This document shows, in pieces, positions 63,520 through 64,000 of a DNA stretch of 64,000 nucleotides. Source of the DNA: Amycolatopsis pittospori (GTDB lineage: Bacteria; Actinomycetota; Actinomycetes; Mycobacteriales; Pseudonocardiaceae); NCBI RefSeq assembly GCF_013870525.1, contig NZ_JACBXD010000031.1, forward strand, positions 1-64,000. The letters run 5' to 3'. Position numbers and translations under genes: made by a program. How positions within the stretch are numbered: the first letter of the stretch is position 1; each line of letters starts with the position of its first letter. The notes under the pieces were generated by a model that was given only the letters and a program-made list of their open reading frames with translations, had not been told where the DNA came from and made no database searches.

Positions 63520-64000
63520 AGCAGGACGATTCCGTTCAGCAGTGGACGATCGAGCCGCTCGTGGTCGGTGGCCATGTATTCGTCGAGGATGTCGAGGATG
63601 CGGTTGTCGAGTTCGGCGACCTCCTCCGGTGAGAGGTGCAGCGCGAAACGTTCGACGAGCCGCACCGACGTCGGCCCGGCCTCGCGGAGTTCGTCCTGGA
63701 ACGCCTCGATCGGCCCGAAGCGGGTATCGGCGTCCTCGTCGTTCAGCGGGCCGTCCAGCCACCAGGTCTTGCCCACGTTGAGGTAAGGCTTCTCGAGCGC
63801 GCCGCTGGCACCGGTACGCACCGGCGCCTGTTCCAGCAGACCGGCCTCGACCAGCTGCCGCACGTGGTAGAGCACCGTGCCGGGATCCTTGCCGAGCCGG
63901 TCGGCGAGTTCCTTGTTGGTCAGTTCGCGTTCCCCGCAGAGCCGGAGGATGCGCAACCTCAGCGGATGGCCGAGTGCCTTGGCCTCGCGCGCCGTCGCCT
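63501..64000 (-). CDS. ArsR-like winged-helix regulator, partial (5' end outside window)
   Basis: About 166 codons are visible. The frame runs through the right window edge: the last visible residues read ATAREAKALGHPLRLRILRLC, the usual first helix of ArsR-type HTH domains, followed by LTNKELADRLGKDPGTVLYHVRQLVEAGLL. The C-terminal half has no recognised ligand site (LHLSPEEVAELDNRILDILDEYM). It converges on the AfsR-like gene and overlaps it by 19 bp. Probably a transcriptional repressor; its target is unknown. Confidence 0.8.
   Translation of the reverse strand, partial: ATAREAKALGHPLRLRILRLCGERELTNKELADRLGKDPGTVLYHVRQLVEAGLLEQAPVRTGASGALEKPYLNVGKTWWLDGPLNDEDADTRFGPIEAFQDELREAGPTSVRLVERFALHLSPEEVAELDNRILDILDEYMATDHERLDRPLLNGIVLLHRLAE

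Overview
The window reads as a chromosomal segment of a high-GC Gram-positive actinomycete, most likely a Pseudonocardiaceae genus such as Amycolatopsis. This is inferred from the strong G/C bias at third codon positions, frequent GTG starts with GTGA/ATGA overlaps, an AfsR/SARP regulator, a snapalysin, an IdeR/DmdR-type iron box, WYL and MocR regulators, and many palindromic intergenic repeats. No rRNA, tRNA, prophage, transposase gene or CRISPR array was seen.

Layout. 1-7504 (minus): the end of a UbiA-type prenyltransferase gene, a myo-inositol-phosphate-synthase-like gene, and a sugar operon (ROK regulator, sugar ABC ATPase, permease, binding lipoprotein, Gfo/Idh/MocA dehydrogenase). 7505-10961: a second ROK gene, then a DHA2-like efflux gene broken by a small deletion, divergent from its TetR regulator across a 32-bp operator-like palindrome. 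11019-17257: a PEP-mutase/isocitrate-lyase-family enzyme, then a CitB/DcuS-type two-component system divergent from a complete tripartite tricarboxylate transporter (tctCBA). 17521-18993: a secreted DUF1996 protein with a large charged insert.

19419-26323 (minus): six co-directional genes, transcribed in the order WD40-KAP NTPase, binding-protein/VWA fusion, membrane protein, small hypothetical, Crp/Fnr-type receptor, nucleotidyl-cyclase-like protein. This is the best candidate for an undescribed signalling or conflict system. 26515-28500: snapalysin, a ferredoxin and a cytochrome P450, with a divergent regulator fusing an IS30-like HTH to a GbsR/MarR domain (28674-29594). 30167-37658 (minus): a tight operon of a YqiJ-like membrane protein, a flotillin-like SPFH protein and a 1627-residue ATPase, the second candidate system.

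38929-43621: an Fe-S oxidoreductase and a three-gene Mn/Zn ABC transporter. 43649-49408: a secreted TAP-type hydrolase and an iron-box-controlled siderophore uptake operon with a fused FecCD permease. 49516-63519: HtpG, PhoD-like phosphatase, a hypothetical, a membrane sulfatase, WYL regulator/epoxide hydrolase pair, aldo-keto reductase/MocR pair and an AfsR-like regulator whose natural start is not canonical. The window closes inside an ArsR-like HTH gene.

Intergenic regions carry a distinctive set of repeats: near-perfect hairpins in at least four sequence families, a 21-bp tandem unit found at several loci, and a roughly 210-240 bp element present twice in inverted orientation 17.5 kb apart. 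Many sit where terminators belong, between convergent genes. Several retain pairing through compensatory changes.
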